Assembly (NCBI RefSeq): GCF_011397635.1
Contig: NC_064773.1
Span: 29,142,449 to 29,206,448, forward strand
Origin: Epinephelus fuscoguttatus
Lineage: Eukaryota; Chordata; Actinopteri; Perciformes; Serranidae
DNA: 64,000 nt
Direction of reading: 5' to 3'
The notes under the pieces are model-generated. The model was not told the DNA's origin. It saw only the letters and a program-made list of their open reading frames with translations, and did not search any database. Each line of letters starts with the position of its first letter. Position 1 is the first letter of the stretch. This document shows positions 47,201 through 55,467 of the stretch, piece by piece. A program made the translations under genes and the position numbers.

Positions 47201-48423
47201 TAGAAGACAGTCCATGTAATATGGCCTTTATAAAGAAAAATGCACCAGTGTTAATCCTAAAGTGGTCTCAAGAAGACAAATCAACTTTCTTATATAAACT
47301 GCAATGATGTGTGCTGAAACCTGAATCAGAGACAAAACGCAGCATAGAAAACTGAATCCAACATTTTCAAGGAAGATTAATTTGAAATATTAAAATAATA
47401 AACAGCTGATAAAAGTGCTGCTTAAACCATTTGTTTTTTCTTGCACCAAAAGAGCAATAGAATTCATTTCTATAATAGAAACCCAACTTAATCCTGACAG
47501 GTTTTGACACTGTATGATATTTAAAAGACAGATCATCTTGACCCCTAAAAATATCCCCACCTATTACTTCCTCTCAGGTCAACTGGAGGTGAAGAGTAGT
47601 AGTGTGACATCTGGACCCTCTGGCTATTACTACCAGGGTGCATGGCGTGCGCTAGATGGAACAACAGTTCAACAGTTCAACACCTCTTCCGCTATCACTG
47701 AGTGTCTGAAAGGGAAGAAAGTCCACCTGTATGGAGACTCCACTGTCAGACAGTGGTTTGAATTCCTCAACAAAAACCTACCAGGTACCTGATCGGCAGG
47801 GATTTCTGGCAACAGTTTGATTTTGTTCACACTGCAGCTTAATCTGTTCCCTCTGTATACTTTCAGATCTTAAGGAGTTTCACCCACAGGGCCGGACGAA
47901 ATTTGGACCTTTCATGGCCATAGACAATGCAAACAGCATCATGGTGACGTTCAACTTCCACGGCCCTCCTTTAGTCAGTTTTATCAGGGTCCCACCTACC
48001 ACATTTTATTACATTGCCAATGAAATAGACCGCTTAACCGGAGGCACCGACACCATTGTAGGAGTTGGCATCTGGGCTCACTTCCCCTCTTTCCCCATAG
48101 AGCTCTACATCCGGCGGTTGCAGAGCATCCGCAGGGCAGTGGTGCGGCTGCTGACCAGGGCTCCAGGGACAGTGGTTATCATCCGGACAGGACACCCCAG
48201 AGCTTTGACATTTGATCTGTCGCTAATCTTCAGTGACTGGTACTCACTTCAGCGTTATAAGGTGCTCAGAGCCATGTTTAAAGGAATGAATGTTCATCTG
48301 ATCGATGCCTGGTCGATGGTCCTGGCCCACCACCTGCCACACAACATCCACCCACTACCTCCCATTATTAAAAACATGATTAATATTCTGTTGTCCCATG
48401 CGTGCCCTCAAAACAGCACCTAG
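21956..48423 (+). CDS. nxpe3-like: NXPE family member 3-like, copy 1 (complete, spliced)
   Basis: The coding sequence joins 21956-22057, 26573-27013, 40527-40822, 43366-43436, 47578-47784 and 47867-48423. It is 1674 nt, 557 residues plus stop, with intron phases 0, 0, 2, 1, 1 and GT-AG borders throughout. The N-terminus is a short basic tail and one hydrophobic segment (about residues 13-28), which suggests a type II signal anchor in the secretory pathway. Residues about 95-300 form the neurexophilin-like region with its cysteine-rich part. The C-terminal domain (about 319-557) carries a GDST motif at 356-359 and a DAW...AHH motif at 519-528, as in PC-esterase/SGNH-type folds. From family knowledge, at least one mammalian NXPE protein is reported to O-acetylate sialic acid. 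That activity here is inference; the substrate is unknown. No internal stop or frameshift was seen. Length and exon order fit NXPE3-type genes. Confidence 0.9.
22058..22841. other. Intron 2 of copy 1, part shared with copy 2
   Basis: 22058-22600 matches 56390-56860 with small gaps, as expected for duplicated intron sequence. No gene. Confidence 0.7.
22842..23617. mobile_element. Short hAT-type MITE
   Basis: The ends contain GGCGTAGG and its inverse CCTACGCC. The flanks CTTCTGAC (22834-22841 and 23618-23625) are a perfect 8-bp target duplication. Next to the right end GGTAGGGACG and its inverse form a small hairpin. No coding capacity. Confidence 0.8.
24294..24512 (-). pseudogene. hAT transposase middle fragment
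   Basis: The minus-strand frame contains DVPTRWNSIIEMV and LQKLEELLDPC, typical of the central part of ZBED-like hAT transposases (catalytic-domain side). It is separated from the BED fragment by non-coding sequence and lacks the C-terminal dimerisation region. Confidence 0.7.
24823..25008 (-). pseudogene. hAT transposase BED zinc-finger fragment
   Basis: The minus-strand frame contains KTRVTCTICKAELSYHRSN, the C..C...H pattern of a BED finger, at the expected N-terminal place of the nested hAT element. The finger is cut short. Confidence 0.65.
25851..26572. other. Distal intron 2 of copy 1
   Basis: A CA microsatellite lies at 26287-26311. The rest is ordinary intron sequence leading to the exon 3 acceptor. 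Confidence 0.5.
26573..27013 (+). CDS. nxpe3-like: NXPE3-like copy 1, exon 3
   Basis: The exon is 441 nt (147 codons), phase 0 at both ends. The acceptor follows a CT-rich tract ending CCTGCCAG and the donor is GAG|GTGATG. It encodes the stem and the first part of the neurexophilin-like domain (residues 35-181), including the family motifs around GDQLEV, KKYGGDF and LLARLH. Open reading continues past the donor, but exon 4 restores the conserved MLVHP motif only if splicing occurs at 27013. The matching exon of copy 2 has the same length. Confidence 0.92.
27657..28430 (-). mobile_element. L2-type LINE 3' region, minus strand
   Basis: The 3' end lies at the left with a TTA-rich tail (27657-27690 as AATAAT). 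The sequence shares the block GGAGCCAGTGCAGG / CAGTAATCCAG (with mismatches) seen in the L2-type LINE at 17663-19860. It is mostly 3'UTR; no intact frame. Confidence 0.65.
28478..28645 (+). mobile_element. TGAT-tailed retroposon, copy B (3' end only)
   Basis: It starts at TCCCCGTTAAAGGGTTTTT and runs through GCAAATTGTGATTTGTGATA to a (TGAT)n tail at 28616-28645. It is severely 5'-truncated. Confidence 0.75.
28708..29600. other. Intron 3 of copy 1, no gene
   Basis: AT-rich intron sequence. A short perfect inverted repeat (CATGACAGG..., 29229-29264) around TTTTCAGTTTTGAAAA is the only structure noted. Confidence 0.4.
29602..30232 (+). mobile_element. Tc1/mariner-type transposon fragment
   Basis: It begins CACTGCTCAACAAATTAAGGG, the end of a common fish element. 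Broken frames resemble a helix-turn-helix transposase start (RARALQNDLQQAAGVHVSVHTVR at 30135-30190). The catalytic half and the right end are missing. Confidence 0.6.
30238..30435 (-). mobile_element. LINE 3' tail with AGATA repeats, minus strand
   Basis: (TAAGA)n at 30238-30266 is followed by CCTTTATTGATCCCATAATTG, a common 3' end of fish LINEs read in reverse. No coding part remains. Confidence 0.5.
30650..32240 (-). mobile_element. TGAT-tailed retroposon, copy C, split by a piggyBac-like element
   Basis: The 3' part (30650-30924) and 5' part (32119-32240) are continuous with each other when compared with copy A at 10402-10870. The break is exactly at a TTAA. The tail (ATCA units) is at the left end. 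Confidence 0.8.
30925..32118. mobile_element. Non-autonomous piggyBac-like element
   Basis: The ends CCCTATGGGCCC and GGGCCCATAGGG are perfect 12-base inverted repeats flanked on both sides by TTAA (30921-30924 and 32119-32122), the target duplication of piggyBac. The uninterrupted homologue at 10770-10780 (ACATTAATGAAAG) shows the empty site. The 1194-bp inside has no transposase; its longest frame (86 codons, 31150-31410) is not recognised. Confidence 0.88.
33851..34193. other. Intron 3 of copy 1, no gene
   Basis: Ordinary intron sequence between the composite repeat and the BEL/Pao element. Confidence 0.4.
34491..35675 (-). mobile_element. LINE 3' part inserted in the BEL/Pao 5' LTR
   Basis: The intact 3' LTR reads GTGCACTTCTGCCTG; here it is split after GTGCACTT and resumes at ACTTCTGCCTG, with ACTT repeated. 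The insert starts with ATTTATTTATTT, a reversed LINE tail. On the minus strand it encodes an ORF2 C-terminus (35116-35355, YKIIHGLAPPVL ... FSIRAAREWNSIP). Confidence 0.8.
34866..34987. repeat. 62-bp direct duplication
   Basis: Two nearly identical 62-bp units start CACAAGCAAGCAGGACATAG at 34866 and 34928, inside the LINE 3'UTR. Confidence 0.85.
35820..39609 (+). pseudogene. BEL/Pao pol with many frame breaks
   Basis: In order: aspartic protease region (about 35880-36053, LDDGSERTI); a segment with LIGSDHSHLL and GPYGGPLTVHTALGWAVQG (36230-36360); reverse transcriptase (about 36694-37250, ELIDIYNQEIQKLVDAEYV, CSFQTQGLNLNRCLLPGP); RNase H-like part (37740-38200, FCEASERAYGTVAY, RLELSAALLAAQLA, WSDS, NPADALTRG); and integrase (38690-39600, CREC zinc binding, YGGVWEREIRSVKNVL). 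Stops and frameshifts occur in every domain. The order is typical of Pao elements. Confidence 0.85.
40527..40822 (+). CDS. nxpe3-like: NXPE3-like copy 1, exon 4 (cysteine-rich part)
   Basis: The exon is 296 nt, starting in phase 0 after TCCAATCAG and ending in phase 2 at AG|GTAAGG. It encodes residues 182-280 with the LVHPSD, SLFHSGS and CNICLRP...LCNYTD...WFCYKP motifs and the cysteine spacing of the family. Several positions that copy 2 keeps in the usual form are changed here (for example SLFHSG and TGQPW instead of SLFRSG and TGEPW). Confidence 0.92.
40905..41204 (+). mobile_element. L2-type LINE 3' end with TTA tail
   Basis: The block FSIAAPTLWNSLPKPIRDSPLS (40930-40995) and the LKTHLF-like end are followed by GCGTCTTTGAGTGCCTTG, GCGCTGCATAAGTATAATG and a (TTA)n tail (41169-41203). 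Copy 2 lacks it at the matching intron position. Confidence 0.7.
41352..41436 (+). mobile_element. Small CR1/L2-type LINE end
   Basis: The frame RYRSIKSHASRLRNSFYPWAIRTANKH is like the extreme C-terminus of a fish LINE ORF2. It begins exactly where the match to copy 2 (CAGTTATTC, 61362) ends. Confidence 0.4.
41437..43365. other. Intron 4 of copy 1
   Basis: Ordinary AT-rich intron sequence. No recognisable element or gene apart from the flanking exons. Confidence 0.5.
43366..43436 (+). CDS. nxpe3-like: NXPE3-like copy 1, exon 5 (71-nt small exon)
   Basis: This short exon lies between a CATCCTCAG acceptor and an AAAG|GTAAAG donor. It joins the AG left by exon 4 to give SGVNLKVYIRASGP..FTVLPKKK, the conserved link between the neurexophilin-like and C-terminal domains. 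It leaves one G that completes a glycine codon with exon 6. It was found by looking for the expected motif and checking phase on both sides. Confidence 0.88.
43985..46040 (+). mobile_element. RTE/Rex3-like LINE remnant in intron 5
   Basis: Plus-strand frames, with many breaks, run from the endonuclease (LLGDVNTHVRNNEETWKGWIGR; RSMIDFVVVSSHLQPYV, 44320-44580) through the linker (44620-45020) to reverse transcriptase (IQEEQCGFYPDRGTADQL 45280-45341; VYMCFADLEKAHGRIP 45365-45415; GMRVSTSKSES 45745-45780; LPQMKDFKYTGVLF 45830-45873). The C-terminal region is missing. The clade is judged from memory of fish LINEs. Confidence 0.75.
46277..46800 (+). mobile_element. Fragments of two hAT-type elements
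   Basis: ATGGGCGTAGCGGACGCGGG (46278) starts a left-end-like fragment with a short frame MFSKPASKKQKTLHSFFQ (46528-46583), as at the start of some hAT transposases. CAGTGGCGGTTCTAGGCC (46610) starts a second left-end-like piece with a GGTCCGGGGGCATGCTCCCC hairpin at 46735. No right ends were found. Confidence 0.45.
46801..47577. other. Distal intron 5 of copy 1
   Basis: 47085-47150 (AATACGCAAAACAAAA...GGTGAGATTCAAAT) resembles the arms of the inverted-repeat element at 27074-28707. The rest is unremarkable. Confidence 0.4.
47578..47784 (+). CDS. nxpe3-like: NXPE3-like copy 1, exon 6 (GDST motif)
   Basis: The exon is 207 nt after a CTTCCTCTCAG acceptor, with donor CCAG|GTACCT. It encodes residues 304-372 with the GYYYQGAW segment and HLYGDSTVRQWFEFL. 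The GDS part of this motif resembles the nucleophile block of PC-esterase/SGNH-type enzymes. Intron 6 is only 82 nt. Confidence 0.93.
47867..48423 (+). CDS. nxpe3-like: NXPE3-like copy 1, exon 7 (C-terminus and stop)
   Basis: This terminal exon follows a TATACTTTCAG acceptor and ends at TAG 48421-48423. It encodes 185 residues (373-557) with the family blocks FHGPP, IANEI, ELYIRRL, VIIRTG, SDWYSLQ and IDAWSMVLAHHLPH. The late Asp and His residues are candidate partners for the GDST serine. No obvious AATAAA was seen in the next 150 bases, so the 3'UTR end is not placed. Confidence 0.93.
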
Positions 48424-48594
48424 GTGTGTGTTGATAGGGGGAGGGAGTCTAGATTCAAGCATGCGAAGTTTACATGTTATCCACATGTTGAGAAATTAAG
48501 AGAACAGGGGTGGTGAGTGTGAACCACACAATGATATGGTGATGTGCAGGTGAAACACTGTGCAGCTGATGCATAGGCCAAACAGCTGATGAAG

Positions 48595-48947
48595 TGTTTT
48601 CACACTTGGTCCTTTTCAGCCACCTAAGAGGACTCAGAGCAGTGACTCAGCATTTTTTGCGTAAATGTGAACACTCCAAGAGAACTCAGTGGTCTGAGTT
48701 CAGTTTGCTTCAAGTCTGTGGTGTGGTTCACTTAACCTGTGCATTTTGAACAAAAAAGGCTCTGGGTCCGCTTTGCCTTTTGCTATTGTATTGTAGCCCT
48801 CCAAACGTGCAGTAGACAGATCACACGCTATTTCAGTGAGATGCATAATCAGTGGACGAGGAGTACTTTGGTCTGATGATGAAACAACTGCACTCCCCCA
48901 GATATGGAACGAGGACAAGATCAAACAACAGCTGCAGTGCCACATCA

Positions 48948-48997
<50 letters not shown>

Positions 48998-49172
48998 GCA
49001 TGTGTGTGTAGGCTATAGTGTGAATAGAAAGAGGACTGAGGCCCCATCAAAGCTGAAGTGGACCAGAAAGAGAACTGAGTCCCCTTTCTGTTGGTCCACT
49101 TTTTGGTCCACTTTAAGAGAACTGAGTTCGGTTCACCTAAAAAGGACCAAGTGAAAAAATACCCTAATACTC
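48595..49172. mobile_element. MITE-like inverted-repeat element
   Basis: The ends TTTTCACACTTGGTCCTTTT and AAAAAGGACCAAGTGAAAAA are inverted repeats. Further in, repeats of AGAGAACTGAGT.. face each other. A long TG microsatellite (48950-48994) is internal. The target duplication is uncertain. Confidence 0.6.
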
Positions 49173-49495
49173 CAAAGTTCTGGCTCGGCTTGTTGTGTCT
49201 GTATGAACTACACAATCAAGTCATTTGCATCTGATCCTGCTCCATCAAGTGTTTTCTACAGAGTATTTTTGTGACTCAAGTGATTTTGACAAAAGGGTTT
49301 TTGACCAAGAACTGACTTGAACTCCAGGCCACTTTTCTGGCCAAGGTTGGGAGCAAATTTGTTAGTGTAATGTACCTGTTTAGTCTTATGCTTTAGTATC
49401 AGTTGACCTTTAAAAATACATGTCCAGGCAGTATACTCTGCTTGATCATAACCAGTCACACCTTGGTTTATTGTTTCATGTATCCACATAATGTG

Positions 49496-49497
<2 letters not shown>

Positions 49498-49554
<57 letters not shown>

Positions 49555-49700
49555 ATTGGTGTATTGTATTGAATACAGGATCTGATGTTCAAGGACGATG
49601 TGCACACACACACACACACTCATTGGTGTATTGTATTGGATGCAGGATCTGACAAGATCTGATGTTCAAGGACTGAAGTGGGAAGTACCTTGGATCTGAT
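49498..49700. repeat. CA microsatellite with local duplication
   Basis: A run of about 26 CA units (49498-49551) leads into CTCATTGGTGTATTGTATTG, a segment that recurs about 67 bases later after a second short CA run. GATCTGATGTTCAAGGAC is also repeated. Confidence 0.9.
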
Positions 49701-50998
49701 AGGATGTGATGTGCATGTATGACACCATTATGTTTGGGCTTATGTGTAAATGTCCCATAAATGCCTTGTGAAAGAGTGTTACAAGTGTTAAAAACTCTTA
49801 ACAATGCTTACCTGCCGGATGAGTTAATCTGTGAGCATTCTCGGAACCCATCGGCTGTATTTGGCATCTGACTTCCGGCAGACGGCAATACAGCTCTGGG
49901 GGCAGACCCCCTGATTTTTTGGCATTCCAGTTTGGAGGAGACGAATTTCCGTTTCCGACTTCTGTTTCCTCCCCCCGATCATATAAGTACCAAGTGCTGA
50001 ACCATTGCGGTGGATTCATAGTTTGCAGTGATGCCAATTATGTTCCGCCTCGTTAGTTCACCGTACAGACCATTTAACCTGGCAACAACTGCAGCCAGCT
50101 CAAACATGATTGGTCAATATCACGCGGATTACAAACAGTCTACAACCGGAAACCAGGGCTCTTCCGCTCTTCTTCCAGAGGCACGATCTCCAGGGTTTGC
50201 CTACAGACTCTACATTCACTGAATGTAGAGTCTGTATACAGAGACTAATCTGTGAGCTACTTGTTGAGTATTTTAAAGGGATAGTGCACCCAAAAATGAA
50301 AATTCAGCCATTATCTACTCACCCTCATGCCGAGGGAGGCTCTGGTGAAGTTTTAGAGTCCTCACATCCCTTGCGGAGATCGGCGGGGGGAGCGGCTAGC
50401 ACACCTAATGGCTGACGGCGCCCCAGACTAACGTCCAAGAACACAAATTGAAACCACAAAATATCTCCAACATGCTCATCCGTAGTAATCCAAGTGTCCT
50501 GAAGCCCCGACATATATAGTTGCTTTGAAAAATGTCATTTGAACTTTGTTTTTAGCCTCAGTGTAGCCTTCTCTGTGCTCCGCGCTCACATGTGCGCACT
50601 TGCGCGAGACCAGCGAAAGCATATTTGCATCACGTATCTGGCTGACTCGCAGGAATCGGACTCAGGGTGCTGGCAGTGTGGAGCCGGTGCCGGTCTTAGA
50701 AGGACTCTTGAAATCCCGGCTCAGAGTGGAACATTTTACTGTCAATCTGTGGACAATTTACAGGACTTTAAAGAAAGATGGACTGTTGGGGGTGTCCTGT
50801 GCTCTGTGACAGGGAATGGAGAGCTGGTGTATAATTTCTGAGTATTTGTTTGACGTTTACTGTGTCTGCGGACTGTTTATTCAGGAGCAGCTTTTGTCTG
50901 TTGTTGTTTGTTTGTTTGTTTTGTTTTTCATTTTTCGTGATGGTTTGAACTTAATGGTTTTCAGTCATTGCTGAAATGATTTAATAAAGGGACTTGAA
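49701..50998. other. Intergenic sequence between the two NXPE genes
   Basis: AAAGGGATAGTGCACCCAAAA (from 50275) is the start of a common fish repeat; its other end is not seen. A 31-base palindrome lies at 50204-50234. No gene: the short frames have no recognisable domain. Confidence 0.45.
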
Positions 50999-51058
50999 AA
51001 CCTCTCCTCTCCTCTCCTGGCTCTCTTTTCCACTCCTTTCCTTTCCTCTCCTCTCCTC
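50999..51058. repeat. CTCCT microsatellite
   Basis: Repeated CTCCT/TCCTC units with interruptions. Confidence 0.85.
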
Positions 51059-52096
51059 AATTTGTTCTCCTTCTCTCCTCTTTCTCTTGTCCCAGTGAAC
51101 AGGCCTGTGATCAATTATTTCATATTGAGTTTTTGGCTTAAAAAGACATGTGGAAGCGGGAAGGTAATTCAGCGTCTGTCTCCACTCGCACCAGGCAGCA
51201 GGTGAACCTGAATCAGCCAAAGAGTTGGAGGGAGACGGTGTAATTTTACACCAGACTAGCTTACTTGTTGTGAAATGTAATGTTGGGTTATTGCCTAAGT
51301 TCGTCTGGCTGTATTGAGATGTTTTAAAAGTGGTTTAATTTCACAACAGTGACAAACAGTGCTGAGGCTCAGAGCAAACTCTATCATTATCTGTCTGCCT
51401 ATGAAGGCAGGTAAGGGAAACATGACGCTGCTCTGCAGGGTGCTAAATTTACCGACAATTACTGTGGTGTCTGTGAAAGGGGAAGTTACAGAGAAAGAGG
51501 CAGAGGTTCGACTCAGATGCAGCAATCGGGCATACAACACACTTTTAATTGAGAATTGATGCCATGGACCAAATTGAAAAACTAAAATAAAGGATTAAAA
51601 AGAAAAGAGAAAAGAAAAAAGAAATAGAAAAAGTTGTCTTGCAAAAAGGGCACTTATCTAGACAGTGGGCAAAGGGGCAGGTGCTTGAGCACCACGTGCC
51701 TGTGTTCTACCATGACAAATCCAAATATCAGTTGTGAAAAAAGCCTGTACACTTGACCAGTAATATTGAACTAAAGTCAGTATGTAACCACGTTATTCTG
51801 TTCAGCTGTACTCTACTGCAAATGGATGCTTTAGGTCCTGTAGTTTAGTATGATACCTGTGTCTTCACTGTAGCCTTAAATCTGCGCAGCAGGTTTTATT
51901 TTCTAACAATGAGTCTGCTTCATTTCTCACCCTCAGCTCTGCCTGTCATACCTGCTGCTTCTTCACGTTTTTGCCGGACAATTGTCATCACGTCTCTGCT
52001 CCTTTCATTTTCTTGTTCTCTCTGTACTTTTTTAGGAGCCCCTAATTTTTGGTGAGGCATTCTGACTTAGCCAATCAGGCTGCAGTCTGCCTTATA
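51059..52096. other. Intergenic sequence, no gene
   Basis: Ordinary sequence with an A/G-rich stretch at 51590-51630. Nothing recognised. Confidence 0.4.
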
Positions 52097-53692
52097 CAGT
52101 GGTGGAAAAAAGTTTTCGGACACCCTTAAAATTTTACACAATCTCAAATATTATCATGAAATATTTGTGTTTCAAAAGGTGTGGCTGCATTAGACAGATA
52201 CAAACAAATACAAATTATATTTTTTTGTTTATTGTTTACAAGAAAAACTAACAAAACTAAATTCTTGACAGTTTCAATATGTCAGTTCTCAACATTGTCG
52301 GTATCAAAGTCAACAAATAACAGAGAATGTGTTCAAAACTGAACAAAAAATAAATAAACCATCACATCATCAAATTAATATTTAGTAGTCCTGCCACTGG
52401 CACGTAGTAGAGCTCTAATCCTGGCTGGCATGTTCCCCACGAGCCTTTCACACTGTTGAGGGATAATCTTGTCCCATTCTTCTTGAATTACTGCTTTTAA
52501 TTCTTCTAAATTCTTTGGTTTATGCTTTGAAACAGACCTTTTGATAATCCACCACAGATTTTCAATGGGGCTCATGTCCGGGGACTGAGCTGGCCACTCT
52601 AAGACCTGGATACTGTGCTCCTGCAGCCAAGTTCTACTGGCCTTGGATGTGTGGCAAGGGGCATTATCTTGTTGAAACATCCAGTTTTTACCTCAACGGA
52701 ACAGTGCACGCGCAGAAGGGAGCATGTGGGTTTTGAGAATGGTACAATACTTGGTAGAGTTCAATGTGCCATCACAGACAGTGAGATGACCAACACCAGC
52801 AGCACTCATGCATCCCCAAACCATGATACTGCCTCCACCATGCTTGACAGTAGGTACTGTACATGCTGGAGATAATGCTTCGCCTGGCCTTCTGCGTACC
52901 CTCACATTAGTAGGAGGAAGATAAAGCTGGAAACTGGACTCATCTGACCACAAAATCTTCTTCCAATTCCTGGCTGTCCAGTTCTTGTGTGCCTGGGCCC
53001 AACGCCGGGCTAACCTCTGTCTCTCATTGATCAGGGCTTCTTGATAGCCTTGTAGGACCTTAAGCCATGATCTAAAAGTCAGCCACGTACAGTGCGGGTG
53101 GAACACTGGACACCAGTTTGGTTTGACCACTGCTGCTGAAGTTCCTGTGATGTCGTGGGGCAGTTTTGCCTGCACATGCAGATCAGGATGCGGTCATTTC
53201 TTGCTGAAGAAACCCTTGCACGCCCAGATCTTGGTTTGTCTTCCAAGCTGTTGGTTCGTCTGTATTTCTGCAGAGTGTATCCAACTGCTGAAGGACTGCA
53301 TCTGCACTTCCTGGCTATCTGGCGGCAGCTGTACCCTTCCTGGCTGAGAATCTTTATCTTCAGGCGTGTTTCCTGCGTTAGGTTCCTTGTTTTAGCCATT
53401 TTTGTGTCTGAAGAACTTTCAAATGTGCTGGCTTTATGTAGACACGAAGCTTGGCAACAAAAATTGTGTCTTTTAATGAAAAGAACGACCTTCATCACTG
53501 GTACCAAAATGACCCAATACTCAAAATTTCTTATGTATTTTTATGGAACCAATCAATTTTAAGTTTTTAGGATTTATTTAGTATTTTGGCTGTGACTGTA
53601 CTGAAAGAAATTGCACTTGAAGACCTAAGAGTGATTCTTAATGCAATATTTCACAAATGCATGGGGTGTCCGAAAACTTTTTTCGACCACTG
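52097..53692 (-). mobile_element. Tc1-type transposon, nearly complete
   Basis: The ends CAGTGGTGGAAAAAAGTTTT and its inverse (one mismatch: CAGTGGTCG) flank 1596 bp, and each is next to TA, the Tc1 target duplication. The inverted repeat runs on through TCGGACACCC (about 30 bases in all). A full-length transposase gene with two lesions lies on the minus strand. Confidence 0.93.
52378..53395 (-). pseudogene. Tc1 transposase with one frameshift and one stop
   Basis: The minus-strand protein starts MAKTRNLTQETRLKI and has the paired HTH DNA-binding region (SCRQIARKCRCS; TTSQELQQQW). Near 53085 the frame shifts. The catalytic domain follows with LWSDESSF, WGCMSAAG, a stop codon at 52693-52695 where arginine is expected, FQQDNAPCH and SPIENLWW. 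The D and E are 34 residues apart, the DD34E signature of Tc1. Both lesions must be ignored to read the full protein, so it is inactive. Confidence 0.88.
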
Positions 53693-53694
53693 TA

Positions 53695-55017
53695 TGTTCA
53701 CATTATTGGAGCTTGTGTGTTCTGCACATCTGAACCCCTATGTCACATGGACTGAACCATTTATCAGATGGTTGACATTCACATTGGTACGTAATGACAC
53801 CACTATGTTTATTTATCATGTAAATACATATAACTTGTATTGTCAGTGAAAAAAGACTGCAAGTAAATTGTTGTTCTTGATCCTATTTAAGGGTCAACTA
53901 TAGACCATTTCTCACTGTATGTTTGATATGTTTTTTTGTGTTATAACAAAGACCATTGCAGGAGATTTTTATTCTCTGTGTTTTACATAAGGCATTGCAG
54001 CAACAGATTCAGCCTCACACACCTCAACAGGCACAGCCAATTTTACCATCATTATCTACCTGCTGCGTCTTTTTATGTACCACCCATTTACCAGTGAGAG
54101 CAAAGTCTTCACTGCTGCGCCTCTAAGACACTGTACAGCTGAAATTGGACTCCATCTCAAAGAACACCCGAGCTGGTAGGCCACTGAACATAATATATTT
54201 AGTGAGGCTATTCACACAACACTTTAACACTGAGACATGTTCTTGAGAGCTTTGGAAAAGATGACATTATGTGTGTGATAAACTGACTTACATGCTCTTC
54301 TCTTTTTTATTCCAAAATCTGTCTGAGTGCTGCTTAACTAAATAATGACACAACAGAACTGAGAAGTACATTTCAGGATTCAATTTTAGTAGGGGTATAC
54401 AGTTCATAAAATTCACACTTCAGCACAGTCATGTCATGTTAAGGGTTTTGATACATCAAAAAAGTAGAAATGCTAGAAGAATTTTCTTGATTTTCACATT
54501 TAAGTACAATATATTATAACTTCTTATACTACAGAATAGAAGTGTAGTGCCCTCTGTGTGTATGCACAGTAAGGCAAAGCATCTCTAAAGCACAGGCCCG
54601 TTTTTGTTGTGTTTTGTTTGCTTTTGCATGAAGCCACTTTGTTTCTACTTGGAGCATTTTTGATAAAATTTAATTATACTTTAAACTCATTATAAATTCA
54701 AATAAATGGTACTTTAAAGTTTTTTTTATCACTTTATTTTGATTCAAAGTATATTTATTGTATATTATAATAGTTATCTACAGAAATGATCAAAGTATAC
54801 TTAAAATATTTAGTTGAGCACATTATTGTACTAAAAGCGTGCTATTTTCTTATTTAAAATCTGTTTCAAGTAAAATGTACTGAATTTGTTATGCATTTCA
54901 AGTGTGCTTAAATTGTACTTAAGAAATTCTTCCAATAGAAACAAAGTTGGATGAAAGTTTATTTTTAAAAAGTACAGAATTACTAGTAAAAGATGTGCTT
55001 AAGTATATTTAAGTGCA
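53695..55017. other. Upstream flank of copy 2
   Basis: AT-rich sequence. 54690-55000 holds repeated AAGTATACTTAAA-like motifs in both orientations, probably a MITE. No gene. Confidence 0.4.
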
Positions 55018-55349
55018 ACAACAGAGCCTGTTTTACCTGTTGCTGTAATCACATCCATCGCTGGTAATGTTTTGTTGGCAAGCAACACACCATCAAAAAT
55101 CCAGCCCTGTGACTACGCCTTAAATCTTTTTGAATCTAGCAGATAGACAACATTCTTGTTATATTATACATAATAATAATAAATGATATGACATGTGTGT
55201 ATATATAACAACTGTGCCTGTAAAAGGGACTCATGTTACTGAGGTGGCTCTTTTGGCACGTAGGAGTGTTTAATGTTAAAACAAGGTGAGATACTCTTGT
55301 CTATTACTGCTGTGAGCATGCTCCAGTGCTGTCTGAAGTCACCACCCTC
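55018..55349 (+). promoter_or_regulatory. Conserved promoter-side block of copy 2
   Basis: CAGAGCCTGTT, AACATTCTTGTTAT and the 55245-55290 segment (GAGGTGGCTCTTTTGGCACG...) match the region upstream of copy 1 at 1000-1288. It is intact here, while a LINE separates it from exon 1 in copy 1. No clear TATA box was fixed. Confidence 0.4.
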
Positions 55350-55467
55350 ACATTTATTACCAGGAAATCCAGCAAACAAAACAAACTTTCCGGCAAATGA
55401 GCAGGACAGAGTGCAGAACCTGCTAAGATATCATCACTGTGTTCTCTCCACACGATTCTCTGCTGAG
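55350..55467 (+). other. Non-coding exon 1 of NXPE3-like copy 2 (3' part)
   Basis: This is the counterpart of 3767-3884, ending at the same TGAG|GTAAGA donor. The segment upstream to about 55018 also matches copy 1, so it probably includes the promoter. There is no LINE and only one 34-bp unit here. The left edge is arbitrary. Confidence 0.6.

Noticed and set aside
48700..49215. 171-codon open frame on the minus strand
   Set aside because: It crosses a TG microsatellite and both arms of a MITE-like element; no protein family was recognised.
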